Assembly (NCBI RefSeq): GCF_040905785.1
Contig: NZ_JBBDQW010000045.1
Location: 1-64,000 of the forward strand
DNA length: 64,000 nt
From: Tistlia sp040905785
GTDB lineage: Bacteria; Pseudomonadota; Alphaproteobacteria; Kiloniellales; DSM-21159
Direction of reading: 5' to 3'
Part shown: piece by piece, positions 7,184 to 15,779 of the stretch
How positions within the stretch are numbered: the stretch's first letter is position 1
Layout of the letters: the number at the start of each line of letters is the position of its first letter
Position numbers and translations under genes: made by a program
The notes under the pieces: model-generated
Seen by the model: the letters and a program-made list of their open reading frames with translations, nothing else
Told to the model about the DNA's origin: nothing
The model's database searches: none

Positions 7184-8656
7184 TCAGCGGTGCCAGAGCC
7201 CCTCGCGCTCCAGGTCGTCCTGGGTCAGCTCGATGCCCTTGCGCAGGATCTCGACCAGCTTGTCGATCTCCGGCTTCTCGATGATCAGCGCCGGCGACAT
7301 CACGCACATGTTGTAGATCGGCCGCACGACGAGGCCGAGCTCCTGGCAGTGGGCGTCGATGCGCGCGCCGACCTCCTTGTCGAGGGCCAGCGGGTTGCGG
7401 CTGGCCTTGTCGGCGACGCAGTCGACGCAGGCCATCAGGCCGATGCCGCGGACCTCGCCGACCAGCGGCAGCTCCTCGAGCTCCTTGAGCCGCGCCTGGA
7501 AGTAGGGCGCGATCTCGCGGACGTGCGCCAGCAGGCCCTCCTGCTCGATGATCCGGATGTTGGCCAGGGCCGCGGCGCAGGACACCGGGTGGCCCGAGTA
7601 GGTGTAGCCGTTGGCGTAGACCGAGCCCTTGTTGGCGGCGCCGCTGATCTGCTCGATCACCTTGCTGGAGATGGCGAAGCCGCCGAGCGGCACGTAGCCC
7701 GAGGTCACGCCCTTGGCGAAGGTCACGATGTCGGGGACGAAGCCGAAGACCGCCTCGCTGGCGAACCAGTGGCCGAGGCGGCCGAAGGCGGTCACGACCT
7801 CGTCGGCGATGGTCAGGATGTCGTACTTGCGGCACAGCGCCTGGGCGCGCTGGTGATAGCCCTCCGGCGGCATCAGCACGCCGCCCGAGGCCAGGATCGG
7901 CTCGGCGATGAAGGCGGCGACGCGCTCGGGGCCGAGCTCCAGGATCTTCGCCTCCATCTCCTCGAGCAGGAAGTCGCAGAAGCCCTCGACGCTCATGCCC
8001 TCGGGCCGGCGGTAGGGATGGGGCGCGGAGAGATGGACGACCCGGTCGGTCGCGAAGTCGAAGAAGTTGCGGTCGCGCTCCTTGCCCGAGCAGGAGGCCG
8101 ACAGGAAGGTGCTGCCGTGGTAGGCGCCGCCGCGCGACAGGATGATCTTCTTCTCGGGCCGGCCGCGGTAGTTGTTGAAGAACTGCACGAAGCGCAGGGC
8201 CGAATCGACGGCGGTCGAGCCGCCGGTCGTGAAGAAGACGTGGTCGAGGTCGCCCGGCGTCATCTCGGCGATGCGCCCGGCCAGCTCGGCGGCGACCGGA
8301 CTGGTCGAGTACCAGGGCGAGTTGTAGGCCAGGCTCATGGCCTGCTCGGCCATGGCCTCGGCGATCTCCCGGCGGCCGTAGCCGACCTGCATGCACCACA
8401 TGCCGGCCGGACCGTCGAGCAGGCGGTTGCCCTTGGCGTCCTGGACGTAGATGCGGTCGGCGCCGGTCAGCAGGGTGCGCGCCTCCTCGCCCAGGTGCTC
8501 CAGGGATTCCCAGGGCTGCACCAGGTGGCGCGTCGCCAGGCTCTCGAGCGCGGCCACGGCGTTGGCGCCCAGTTCGGTGCCGCCCGTGCTGCCGGGTCGC
8601 TCCGCCGGCTGCGCGCCCGGGTGCTCGGCGGTCTCGGCCTTCTTTGCCACGGTCAT
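7184..8656 (-). CDS. Class III omega-aminotransferase
   Basis: A 490-residue PLP aminotransferase of fold type I, class III. Landmarks are VFFTTGGSTAVDSALRF, RGGAYHGSTF, the acidic DEVVTAFGRLG motif that holds the pyridine nitrogen, and the Schiff-base lysine in TFAKGVTSGYVPLGG. The family moves terminal amino groups (putrescine, other polyamines, diaminobutyrate, taurine, beta-alanine) to pyruvate or 2-oxoglutarate. An aldehyde dehydrogenase gene starts the pair just upstream on the same strand, and polyamine-type transporter genes are divergent, which favours an amine-to-aldehyde-to-acid route. The substrate cannot be fixed from sequence. The open frame continues beyond the start through the aldehyde dehydrogenase gene as a shadow. 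Confidence 0.85.
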   Translation of the reverse strand: MTVAKKAETAEHPGAQPAERPGSTGGTELGANAVAALESLATRHLVQPWESLEHLGEEARTLLTGADRIYVQDAKGNRLLDGPAGMWCMQVGYGRREIAEAMAEQAMSLAYNSPWYSTSPVAAELAGRIAEMTPGDLDHVFFTTGGSTAVDSALRFVQFFNNYRGRPEKKIILSRGGAYHGSTFLSASCSGKERDRNFFDFATDRVVHLSAPHPYRRPEGMSVEGFCDFLLEEMEAKILELGPERVAAFIAEPILASGGVLMPPEGYHQRAQALCRKYDILTIADEVVTAFGRLGHWFASEAVFGFVPDIVTFAKGVTSGYVPLGGFAISSKVIEQISGAANKGSVYANGYTYSGHPVSCAAALANIRIIEQEGLLAHVREIAPYFQARLKELEELPLVGEVRGIGLMACVDCVADKASRNPLALDKEVGARIDAHCQELGLVVRPIYNMCVMSPALIIEKPEIDKLVEILRKGIELTQDDLEREGLWHR

Positions 8657-8670
8657 GTCTCTTGCTTCCT

Positions 8671-10185
8671 TCAGGACAGGCGGAACCAGGCCGACTTGGT
8701 CTGGGTGTACTCGAGCAGGCTGTCGAAGCACTTGTCGCGGGCGTTGCCGGACTGCTTGTAGCCGCCGAAGGGCTGGGTCATGTCGCCCTCGTCGAAGCAG
8801 TTGACCCAGATCACGCCGGCCTCGAGGTCGCGGACCAGGCGGTGCGCGGTGCCGAGGTCGCGGGTCCAGACCGAGGCCGCGAGGCCGTAGATCGTGTCGT
8901 TGGCAATCTCGACCGCCTGCTCCAGGCCGTCGAAGCGGATCACCGAGGCGACCGGTCCGAAGATCTCCTCGCGGGCGATGCGCATGTCGTTGCGCACGCC
9001 GGTGAAGAGTGCGGGACTGACGTAGGCGCCCCGCTCCAGGCCCTCGGGCACGACGCCGCCGAAGCGCAGCTCGGCGCCCTCGCCCTTGCCGGCCTCGACG
9101 TAGCCGAGCACGCGCTGCTGCGCCTCGGCGGTGACCAGCGGGCCCATGGTGGTGGCGGGATCCAGCGGGTCGCCGGGCCGATAGGCCTCGCGGCCCTTCT
9201 CGACGAAGCAGGCGACGAAGTCGTCGTGGATCCGGCCGTCGACGAGCAGGCGCGAACCGGCGTTGCAGACCTCGCCCATGTTCGCGTAGATGCCGTTGTA
9301 GGCGGCCTCGACGGCGCGCTCGAGGTCGGGCAGGTCGCCGAGGAACAGCTGGGGCGTCTTGCCGCCGCACTCCAGCGAGACCTTCTTCATGTTGCTCTCG
9401 CCGGCGTAGGTCAGGATCTTCTTGCCGACCTCGGTCGAGCCGGTGAAGGTGATCTTGGCGACGTCGGGGTGCAGGGCCAGCGCGCGGCCCGCGTCCTCGC
9501 CGTAGCCGGCCAGGACGTTGAGCACGCCCGCCGGGCCGCCGGCCTCGACGAACAGCTCGGCCAGGCGCAGGCAGCTGAGCGGCGCCTGCTCGGCCGGCTT
9601 CAGCACCACGGTGTTGCCGGCGGCCAGGGCCGGCGCGATCTTCCAGACCGCCATCAGCATCGGGTAGTTCCAGGGCGAGATCGCCCCGACCACGCCGAGC
9701 GGCTCGCGCAGCACGTAGTGCAGCACGTCGGACTCGGTCGCGGTCACCTTGCCCTCGACCTTGTCGATGCATTCGGCGAAGTAGCGGAAGGTCTCGACCA
9801 CCGAGGGCAGGTCGATGCCGACCATGTCCGAGATCGGCTTGCCCATGTCCAGGGTGTCGGTCAGCGCCAGCTCGCCGGCGTTGGCCTCGATCAGGTCGGC
9901 GAAGCGGTAGAGCACGGCCATGCGCTCGCGCGGCGCCATCCGCGACCAGACGCCCGAGCGGAAGGCGCGCCGGGCCGCCGCGACGGCGCGGTCGACGTCG
10001 GCCTCGCGGGCGCGGGAGACTTCCGCCAGCACCTCGCCGGTCGCCGGGTTGATCGTCTGGAAGCGCCCGCCGTCGGCGGCCTCGACGAACTCGCCGTCGA
10101 TGAAGAGCCGCGTGCGCAGCTGCAGGCCCTCGGCCAGCGTGCCCCAGCCCTTGCGGTCCAGCTTGTCCAGTTCCTCTAGTCGCAT
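8671..10185 (-). CDS. NAD(P)-dependent aldehyde dehydrogenase
   Basis: A 504-residue aldehyde dehydrogenase of the PuuC/BetB type. The NAD-binding segment includes ITFTGSTEVGKKIL. The general-base glutamate is in SLECGGKTPQLF and the catalytic cysteine in MGEVCNAGSRLL. PFGGYKQSG occurs near the C-terminus. GGAGGAAGGA six bases before the ATG at 10185 fixes the start; an in-frame ATG 39 bases further out lacks such a site. It ends 14 bases before the omega-aminotransferase gene, so the two are likely co-transcribed to oxidise the aldehyde that enzyme forms. Gamma-aminobutyraldehyde, betaine aldehyde or trimethylaminobutyraldehyde are all reasonable substrates. Confidence 0.9.
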   Translation of the reverse strand: MRLEELDKLDRKGWGTLAEGLQLRTRLFIDGEFVEAADGGRFQTINPATGEVLAEVSRAREADVDRAVAAARRAFRSGVWSRMAPRERMAVLYRFADLIEANAGELALTDTLDMGKPISDMVGIDLPSVVETFRYFAECIDKVEGKVTATESDVLHYVLREPLGVVGAISPWNYPMLMAVWKIAPALAAGNTVVLKPAEQAPLSCLRLAELFVEAGGPAGVLNVLAGYGEDAGRALALHPDVAKITFTGSTEVGKKILTYAGESNMKKVSLECGGKTPQLFLGDLPDLERAVEAAYNGIYANMGEVCNAGSRLLVDGRIHDDFVACFVEKGREAYRPGDPLDPATTMGPLVTAEAQQRVLGYVEAGKGEGAELRFGGVVPEGLERGAYVSPALFTGVRNDMRIAREEIFGPVASVIRFDGLEQAVEIANDTIYGLAASVWTRDLGTAHRLVRDLEAGVIWVNCFDEGDMTQPFGGYKQSGNARDKCFDSLLEYTQTKSAWFRLS

Positions 10186-10225
10186 TGCCGTTCCTTCCTC
10201 CTTGTTCGCCGGCCTGGCGCCCACG

Positions 10226-10259
10226 CCTCATGGTTCGACAGGCTCACCATGAAGCGAGG
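10226..10259. repeat. TCGACAGGCTCA-family repeat
   Basis: CATGGTTCGACAGGCTCACC then ATGAAGCGA, with CATGGT and ACCATG as arms. It is nearly identical to 3345-3373 and lies between two genes of the same minus-strand series. Confidence 0.7.
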
Positions 10260-10278
10260 GGACCGCCAGCGCGGCCGG

Positions 10279-11613
10279 CTATTCCGCCGCGCTCTGGCCG
10301 CGGTCGCCGAGCTGCTCCAGCGTGGCGTCGACCGCGGCGGCGAAGGCCTTGAGGGTCTCTTCCAGGCAGCCGCCCTTGGCATGGGCCTCGCACATGAACC
10401 AGGGCTCGCGCGAGTCCGGCTCGATCAGCACGCCGCGGTCGACCAGCAGCGGCGCCAGGGTATCGTAGAAGACATGGTCGCTGGTCTTCCAGTCGCGGTA
10501 GCCGGCCGGCGGCGTCTCCGAGAAGAACAGGCCCGAGAGCGCCGGGTGGCCGACGAAGCAGTGCGGGATGCCGCGCGCCTCCAGCACGCCGGCCAGGCCC
10601 TCGCGCAGGCGCTCGCCGTAGCCGGCGATGGTCGCCAGGGCGTCGGTCTCGTCGAGGATCTCCAGGGTCTTCTCGGCGGCGGCCAGCGAGACCGCATGGG
10701 CCGTGAAGGTGCCGCCGTGGACCACCGTCTGGCCGATGATCGACATGATGTCGCGCCGCCCGGCCAGCGCCGAGATCGGGTAGCCGTTGCCCATCGCCTT
10801 GGCGTAGGTGCAGAGGTCGGCCTGGATGCCGTAGATCTCCTGGGCGCCGCCGCGCGCGACCCGGAAGCCGGTCTTGACCTCGTCGACGATCAGCACGACG
10901 CCGTAGCGCGTGCAGAGCTCGCGCACCGCCTTCATGTAGGCGGGATCGGCCGAGATCGCGCAGCAGTTGCCCTGGATCGGCTCGATCAGCAGGGCGCCGA
11001 TCTTGTCCGCCTTGCGCTTGAAGAGGTCCTCGAGCCGGTCGGCGTCGTTGAGCGGCACCTGCCAGACCAGGCTGCGCAGGATGCCCGGCACGCCTTCGCT
11101 GTAGGCGACCAGCTCGGGATCGCCCTGGCCGCTCCAGCCCTCCATGTCGGTGGTCCAGAGCGCGGCGTCGAAGACGCCGTGGTAGCCGCCCTCGGCGACG
11201 ACGTAGCCGTCCTTGCCGCTGAAGGCGCGCGCGACGCGCAGCGCCGCCATCACCGCCTCGGTGCCGGAGCAGGAGAAGCGCACCATCTCGGCCGCCGGCA
11301 CCATCTTGCAGATGCGCTCGGCGACCGCCAGCTCGCGCTCGGTCGAGAGCGCGAAGACGGAGCCCTGGCGCATGCCCTCCATCGCCGCGGCGTCGACCCG
11401 CGGGTCGCAGTAGCCCAGGATGGTCGGACCGTAGCCCAGTCGGTAGTCGATGTAGGCGTTGCCGTCGATGTCCCACAGGCGGCCGCCTTCGGCGCGCTCG
11501 ATGTAGAAGGTGTCGTCGTCGCCCCAGTAGCGGAAGTTCGAGGCGACGCCGAGCGGCAGCCGCTTCGCGGCCTGGCGGAAATGCGCGCGGGACCGCTCCA
11601 GCTTGCGCTGCAT
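10279..11613 (-). CDS. Class III aminotransferase, glutamate-semialdehyde-aminomutase-like
   Basis: A PLP enzyme of about 444 residues, closest in layout to the HemL branch of class III aminotransferases. Features are RFSCSGTEAVMAALRVARAF, EGGYHGVFD, LIVDEVKTGFRVARGG and the Schiff-base lysine in TYAKAMGNGYPISALAG. It is probably not true HemL, given the catabolic setting. The frame is open to an ATG at 11703, but codons between 11614 and 11703 are AT-ending (GAA, GTT, AGA, TCA, CAT, TAT), unlike the rest, and overlap operator-like sites. The ATG at 11613 is therefore preferred, although its ribosome site is weak. First gene of the minus-strand series; divergent from a BetI-like regulator. 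Confidence 0.8.
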   Translation of the reverse strand: MQRKLERSRAHFRQAAKRLPLGVASNFRYWGDDDTFYIERAEGGRLWDIDGNAYIDYRLGYGPTILGYCDPRVDAAAMEGMRQGSVFALSTERELAVAERICKMVPAAEMVRFSCSGTEAVMAALRVARAFSGKDGYVVAEGGYHGVFDAALWTTDMEGWSGQGDPELVAYSEGVPGILRSLVWQVPLNDADRLEDLFKRKADKIGALLIEPIQGNCCAISADPAYMKAVRELCTRYGVVLIVDEVKTGFRVARGGAQEIYGIQADLCTYAKAMGNGYPISALAGRRDIMSIIGQTVVHGGTFTAHAVSLAAAEKTLEILDETDALATIAGYGERLREGLAGVLEARGIPHCFVGHPALSGLFFSETPPAGYRDWKTSDHVFYDTLAPLLVDRGVLIEPDSREPWFMCEAHAKGGCLEETLKAFAAAVDATLEQLGDRGQSAAE

Positions 11614-11660
11614 GATGTTGTTCCACGAGTCGTTTCGGATCCTCTGATAATGGGGACTCG

Positions 11661-11680
11661 CTGAACGTCTGTCCAGCGAA
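11661..11680. promoter_or_regulatory. TetR-type operator candidate, site 1
   Basis: CTGAACGTCTGTCCAGCGAA. It matches the 48771-48790 site at 14 of 20 positions and starts 23 bases (about two helical turns) before a second copy. It lies between the aminotransferase start and the divergent TetR gene. Confidence 0.55.
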
Positions 11681-11683
11681 ACG

Positions 11684-11703
11684 TCGAACGACTGTTCGAT
11701 CAA
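11684..11703. promoter_or_regulatory. TetR-type operator candidate, site 2
   Basis: TCGAACGACTGTTCGATCAA, a dyad whose core CGAACNNNNGTTCG is perfectly symmetric. With the neighbouring site it sits in the promoter region shared by the aminotransferase series (minus) and the TetR-transporter operon (plus). Confidence 0.6.
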
Positions 11704-11872
11704 AATAATTCTTTCATATCGTCCCGGCCTTGCGCAGTATGAGCGCGATAACAGGGAATTAGATCAGGGCGGGCCGCCTGGAGGCCGCCCCTGGGAGGCG
11801 CCTGGCGGCTCCCGGACTGGGCTCCGCCGAGCGCCGCTTCCCCCGACACATGGACCAGGTTGGGATAACCGG

Positions 11873-12568
11873 ATGCCCCAACGCGCCGCCCCCGCACAGC
11901 CGCTCAAGCGTGCCGAGAAGAAGGAAGTCACGCGGCAGCAGCTGATCGCGGCGACGGTCGATTCGATCGCCGCCAGCGGCTTCGCCGAGACGACGCTGCA
12001 CAAGGTCTCGGCGCGCGCCCAGGTCTCCCGCTCCCTGGTCAACTTCCACTTCGAGAGCAAGGAGCAGCTGCTCGTCGCGACGCTGCGCCACCTGACCGAG
12101 GAGTACCGGACCTTCTGGATGAAGGCGATCTCCCGGCCCGGCCTGGACGCCGCCGGCAAGCTGAACGCCATCCTCGAGGCCGACTTCCACCCGCAGGTCT
12201 GCAATCGCAAGAAGATCGCCGTCTGGTACGCCTTCTGGGGCGAGTCGAAATCGCGGCCGACCTACATGGAGGTCTGCGCGCGCGCCGACACCGACTTCGC
12301 CGCAGCCATGGAGGGCCTGACCGCGGAGATCGTCGCCGAGGGCGGCTATGCGGTCGAGCCGGCGGTCGCCGCCAAGGGCCTGCGCTGCATGATCGACGGC
12401 CTCTGGCTGGAGCTGCTGCTGGCGCCCGCGACCTTCGAGCGGGAGACCGCCAAGCGGACCTGCCGGACCTACCTGGCCGCGCTCTTTCCCGCCCACTTCG
12501 CGCTGCCCGCAGTGGCCGGGACGGAGGCGGCGCGGGCGCCGGCCGCGGCGACCGGAGGGCGCCGGTGA
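11873..12568 (+). CDS. TetR-family regulator, BetI-like (first copy)
   Basis: A 231-residue TetR repressor. The N-terminal helix-turn-helix spans about residues 20-65 (TTLHKVSARAQVSRSLVNFH, then FESKEQLL). The ligand domain has the BetI-like run KIAVWYAFWGESKSRPTY and LRCMIDGLWLELLL. BetI represses betaine-synthesis genes in response to choline, and BetI-like proteins commonly sense quaternary amines. The recognition helix SRSLVNFHF differs from that of the second copy at 22083-22706. It overlaps the first transporter gene by 4 bases (GTGA), so it probably heads and controls that operon as well as the divergent catabolic genes. Two operator-like dyads precede it. Confidence 0.85.
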   Translation: MPQRAAPAQPLKRAEKKEVTRQQLIAATVDSIAASGFAETTLHKVSARAQVSRSLVNFHFESKEQLLVATLRHLTEEYRTFWMKAISRPGLDAAGKLNAILEADFHPQVCNRKKIAVWYAFWGESKSRPTYMEVCARADTDFAAAMEGLTAEIVAEGGYAVEPAVAAKGLRCMIDGLWLELLLAPATFERETAKRTCRTYLAALFPAHFALPAVAGTEAARAPAAATGGRR

Positions 12569-13497
12569 GCGACGGCGCCCTCGCCGCGAGCGCCGTGCCG
12601 CCCGCCGCCGGCGGCTGGCGGAGCCGCTGGCGGCGCGGCTACCTGCAGAGCGAGGCGATCCGGGGCTGGTGCCTCAGCCTGCCGGCGCTTTCCTTCGTGG
12701 TCGCGGCCCTCGCGGTGCCGCTCGCCCTGCTGGTCCTGTTCAGCTTCTGGACCCAGGACTACGTCACCCTCGACACCGACCTGACCCTGGCCAACTACGA
12801 GAAGATCGCCCAGCGGACGATCTACCTGACGGTCTTCCTGCGCTCGGTCCTGATCGCCGGCCTGGTCACCCTGCTGACCGTGCTGCTGGCCTACCCGCTC
12901 GCCTACTACGTCGCCTTCGACGTCAGCCGGCACAAGATGGTCTGGCTGGTGCTGATCACCCTGCCGTTCTGGACCAGCTACCTGCTGCGCGTCTTCGCCT
13001 GGAAGATCATCCTGGGCTACGACGGCGTCGTGAACTCGGGACTCGCCTGGCTCGGCCTGATTGACGAGCCGCTGTCGTTCCTGCTCTACAATCCCTTCGC
13101 CGTCGTGCTGACCCTGGCCCACGCCTGGGCGGCCTTCGCGATCCTGCCGATCTACGTCAGCCTGGAGAAGATCGACCGCTCGCTGCTCGAGGCCGCGACC
13201 GATCTCGGCGACGGGCCGCTGAGGCGCTTCTGGCGGGTCACCTTCCCGCTGTCGATGCCGGGCGTCATCGCCGCCGCCATCGTGATCTTCATCCCGACCG
13301 TCGGCGACTACGTCACCCCGACCCTCGTCGGCGGGCCCAGCGGGCTGATGATCGCCAACCTGATCCAGACCCAGTTCAGCAAGGCCAACGACTGGCCGCT
13401 CGGCGCGGCCCTCTCGATCGCCTCGATGCTGACCGTCACCCTGATCGCCTGCCTCTTCGTCTGGTTCTCGAAGCGGGCGACGGCGAGGATCGCGTGA
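12565..13497 (+). CDS. ABC transporter permease, PotB type
   Basis: A 310-residue inner-membrane permease with six hydrophobic segments and a cytoplasmic EAA loop, EAATDLGDGPLRRFWRVTFP, that docks the ATPase. PotB-type proteins import spermidine, putrescine or similar cations. The GTG start overlaps the TetR stop (GTGA), implying translational coupling. The partner permease and ATPase follow directly. The binding protein of matching type is not in the operon but at 19190-20344 on the other strand. Confidence 0.85.
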   Translation: MSDGALAASAVPPAAGGWRSRWRRGYLQSEAIRGWCLSLPALSFVVAALAVPLALLVLFSFWTQDYVTLDTDLTLANYEKIAQRTIYLTVFLRSVLIAGLVTLLTVLLAYPLAYYVAFDVSRHKMVWLVLITLPFWTSYLLRVFAWKIILGYDGVVNSGLAWLGLIDEPLSFLLYNPFAVVLTLAHAWAAFAILPIYVSLEKIDRSLLEAATDLGDGPLRRFWRVTFPLSMPGVIAAAIVIFIPTVGDYVTPTLVGGPSGLMIANLIQTQFSKANDWPLGAALSIASMLTVTLIACLFVWFSKRATARIA

Positions 13498-13510
13498 GGG
13501 CCCCCGCACC

Positions 13511-14326
13511 ATGAGCAGCATCTCGCGCCAGGGCCGCGGCTTCCGGGCCGGCTACGCCTTCCTCTACCTCGCCTTCCTCTACGTCCCGGTGCTGTTCCTG
13601 CCGCTCTTCTCCTTCAACGAGTCGATCTACATCGCCTTTCCGATCGAGGGCTGGACGGTGCGCTGGTACGGCACGCTGCTGGAGGACGAGCGGCTGCACG
13701 AGGCGCTTCGCAACAGCCTGGAGATCGCGCTGATCTCCTCGACCCTGGCGACGGGCCTGGCGATCTTCGCCGCCAAGGCCTTCACCCGCTACCGCTACCG
13801 CGGCCAGCGCCCGACCCTGGGCGTGGTCATGCTGCCGATGGTGCTGCCCGAGATCATCGTCGGCGTCTCGCTGCTGATCCTGCTCAACCAGATCGGCCTG
13901 GGCCTGGGCACCCATTCGGTGGTCATCGGCCACACGCTGATCTGCCTGCCCTTCGCGATCGCCGTGCTGATGAGCCGCATGGAGGGCTTCGACCGCAACC
14001 TCGAGGAGGCCTCGCTCGACCTCGGCGAGGGGGCCGTCGCGACCTTCTTCCGGGTCACCCTGCCGCTGATCCTGCCCGGCGTCGTCGCCAGCCTGCTGCT
14101 GACCTTCACGATCTCCTTCGACGAGTTCATCATCGCCTTCTTCCTCTCGGCGACCGACACCACCCTGCCCGTCTTCATCTGGAGCCAACTGCGCTTCCCG
14201 CAGCGCCTGCCGACGGTGCTGGCGCTGGGCGCCTGCATCCTCGTCGTCTCGGCCGTGCTCGTCGTCGCCGCCGAATGGATCCGCCGGCGCGGCCAGGTCA
14301 GGGCCGGCCCCGGCATGTGGAGCTAG
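13511..14326 (+). CDS. ABC transporter permease, PotC type
   Basis: A 271-residue permease with six membrane segments, starting GYAFLYLAFLYVPVLFLPLF. The EAA loop is EEASLDLGEGAVATFFRVTL. It would pair with the PotB-type permease 13 bases upstream to form the membrane channel of a polyamine or related amine importer. The ATPase gene begins 4 bases downstream. Confidence 0.85.
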   Translation: MSSISRQGRGFRAGYAFLYLAFLYVPVLFLPLFSFNESIYIAFPIEGWTVRWYGTLLEDERLHEALRNSLEIALISSTLATGLAIFAAKAFTRYRYRGQRPTLGVVMLPMVLPEIIVGVSLLILLNQIGLGLGTHSVVIGHTLICLPFAIAVLMSRMEGFDRNLEEASLDLGEGAVATFFRVTLPLILPGVVASLLLTFTISFDEFIIAFFLSATDTTLPVFIWSQLRFPQRLPTVLALGACILVVSAVLVVAAEWIRRRGQVRAGPGMWS

Positions 14327-14330
14327 GACC

Positions 14331-15467
14331 ATGACGTCTTCCCAGATCGCACCGGCGGCAAACGGGGCCACCGATCCCGCCCGCTTCATCGACATCCAGA
14401 AGGTGACCAAGCGCTTCGGCGGCAGCGTCGTCGCGGTCGACGCCGTCAGCCTGTCGATCGAGCGCGGCGAGTTCTTCTCGCTGCTCGGCGCCTCGGGCTG
14501 CGGCAAGACCACCCTGCTGCGCATGCTCGCCGGCTTCGAGAGCCCGAGCGAGGGCGAGATCCTGATCGACGGCCAGCCGATGGCCGCCGTCGCGGCGCAC
14601 CGCCGGCCGACCAACATGGTGTTCCAGAGCTACGCCATCTTCCCGCACCTCAACGTCGGCCAGAACATCGCCTACGGCCTGCGCCGCGAGCGCCTGCCGA
14701 AGCAGGAGCTGAAGCGCCGGGTCGAGGAAGCCCTGGCGATGATCAAGCTGCCGGGCTACGCCGCGCGCGCCTCCGACCAGCTCTCCGGCGGCCAGCGCCA
14801 GCGCGTCGCCCTGGCCCGCGCCCTGGTCTGCCGGCCCAAGGTCCTGCTGCTCGACGAGCCGCTCGGCGCGCTCGACAAGAAGCTGCGCGAGGAGATGCAG
14901 ATCGAGCTGCGCCAGCTCCAGGAGCAGCTCGGCATCACCTTCGTGTTCGTCACCCACGACCAGGAGGAGGCGCTGACCATGTCCGACCGCATCGCGGTCA
15001 TGTCGGCCGGGCGGGTGCTGCAGGTCGCCGACCCCCATACGCTCTACGAGCGCCCGACCTGCGCCGAGGTCGCCGCCTTCATCGGCTCGATGAACTTCCT
15101 GAAGGGCCAGGTGCGCGGGCGCGAGGCCGACGACGCCGTGGTCGAGGCCGAGGGGCTGGGCACGCTGAGGGCAGAGGCCGGCAGCTTCGCGGCCGGCGCC
15201 TCGGTGCTGCTCGCGATCCGGCCTGAGAAGCTGTCGATCGCCGCCTCGGCCGAGCGCGCGCCGGAGGGCGCCGTCGAGGGCCGCATCGCCGCCGCCAGCT
15301 ACCTGGGCGACCGCAGCCACTACTACGTCAACCTGCCGGGCGTGGAGCGACCGGTCGCCGTCGCCGCCCAGAACGTCGACCGCGAGACCGAAGGCTGGCT
15401 GCAGTCCGGCGAACCGGTCTGGCTGTCCTGGCAGCGCCGCGGCCCGATCCTGCTGCCCGCGGAGTGA
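14331..15467 (+). CDS. ABC transporter ATP-binding protein, PotA type
   Basis: A 378-residue ATPase. Walker A is LLGASGCGKTTLLR, the signature LSGGQRQRVALARAL, Walker B VLLLDEPLGALD and the switch histidine is in VTHDQEEA. A C-terminal TOBE region (about residues 280-370) is typical of PotA/FbpC-like ATPases. It energises the two permeases encoded just upstream. The stop is followed by a 312-base spacer containing a 110-base hairpin element that could serve as a transcription end. Confidence 0.88.
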   Translation: MTSSQIAPAANGATDPARFIDIQKVTKRFGGSVVAVDAVSLSIERGEFFSLLGASGCGKTTLLRMLAGFESPSEGEILIDGQPMAAVAAHRRPTNMVFQSYAIFPHLNVGQNIAYGLRRERLPKQELKRRVEEALAMIKLPGYAARASDQLSGGQRQRVALARALVCRPKVLLLDEPLGALDKKLREEMQIELRQLQEQLGITFVFVTHDQEEALTMSDRIAVMSAGRVLQVADPHTLYERPTCAEVAAFIGSMNFLKGQVRGREADDAVVEAEGLGTLRAEAGSFAAGASVLLAIRPEKLSIAASAERAPEGAVEGRIAAASYLGDRSHYYVNLPGVERPVAVAAQNVDRETEGWLQSGEPVWLSWQRRGPILLPAE

Positions 15468-15560
15468 GGCCGGCGCGGGGTGCGTGAGAACCCCGCCGAC
15501 ACTGTATCTTCCCGCACCTCGCCGCGCCGTCCCCTTCACCGTCATCCCCGCCCTGTCTTC

Positions 15561-15670
15561 CGTCATCCCCGCGAAAGCGGGGATCCAGAGAAAGGCGACC
15601 TGTGCGAGGGCGGCCGACGGTCCGTGTAGACCGCAGCGTCCTCTGGATCCCCGCTTTCGCGGGGATGACG
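15561..15670. repeat. 110-bp REPIN-like element, copy 1
   Basis: It begins CGTCATCCCCGCGAAAGCGG and ends with the reverse complement of the same sequence. The arms are about 30 bases (through GGATCCAGAG) and each contains its own CCCCGC/GCGGGG hairpin. Copies 2 and 3 at 18690 and 18972 have exactly the same length. Apart from this element, the 15468-15779 spacer holds nothing I can identify. Confidence 0.85.
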
Positions 15671-15779
15671 GGAAAAGGGCGCAGAGCGGGAGCGCCAGCG
15701 AGGCCCTCCCCGGTTGACATTGTCCGATCACGTTGATATCAACCTTCCTTCGCGACACAGACCGCAAGGAGATTCCCCC

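Noticed and set aside
3447..8399. A 1650-codon open frame on the minus strand spanning several genes
   Set aside because: Only its last 711 codons are a real protein (the ADP-forming ligase). The rest is a shadow of the acyl-CoA dehydrogenase and aminotransferase genes in another frame and crosses the N gap.
7184..10185. Ectoine degradation (doeC/doeD) pair
   Set aside because: Aminotransferase and aldehyde dehydrogenase types would fit, but no doeA or doeB is present in the window, so the assignment cannot be supported.
10279..11613. True HemL (haem biosynthesis)
   Set aside because: The setting is catabolic, next to a TetR regulator and an aldehyde dehydrogenase, and the motifs are shared by many class III aminotransferases.
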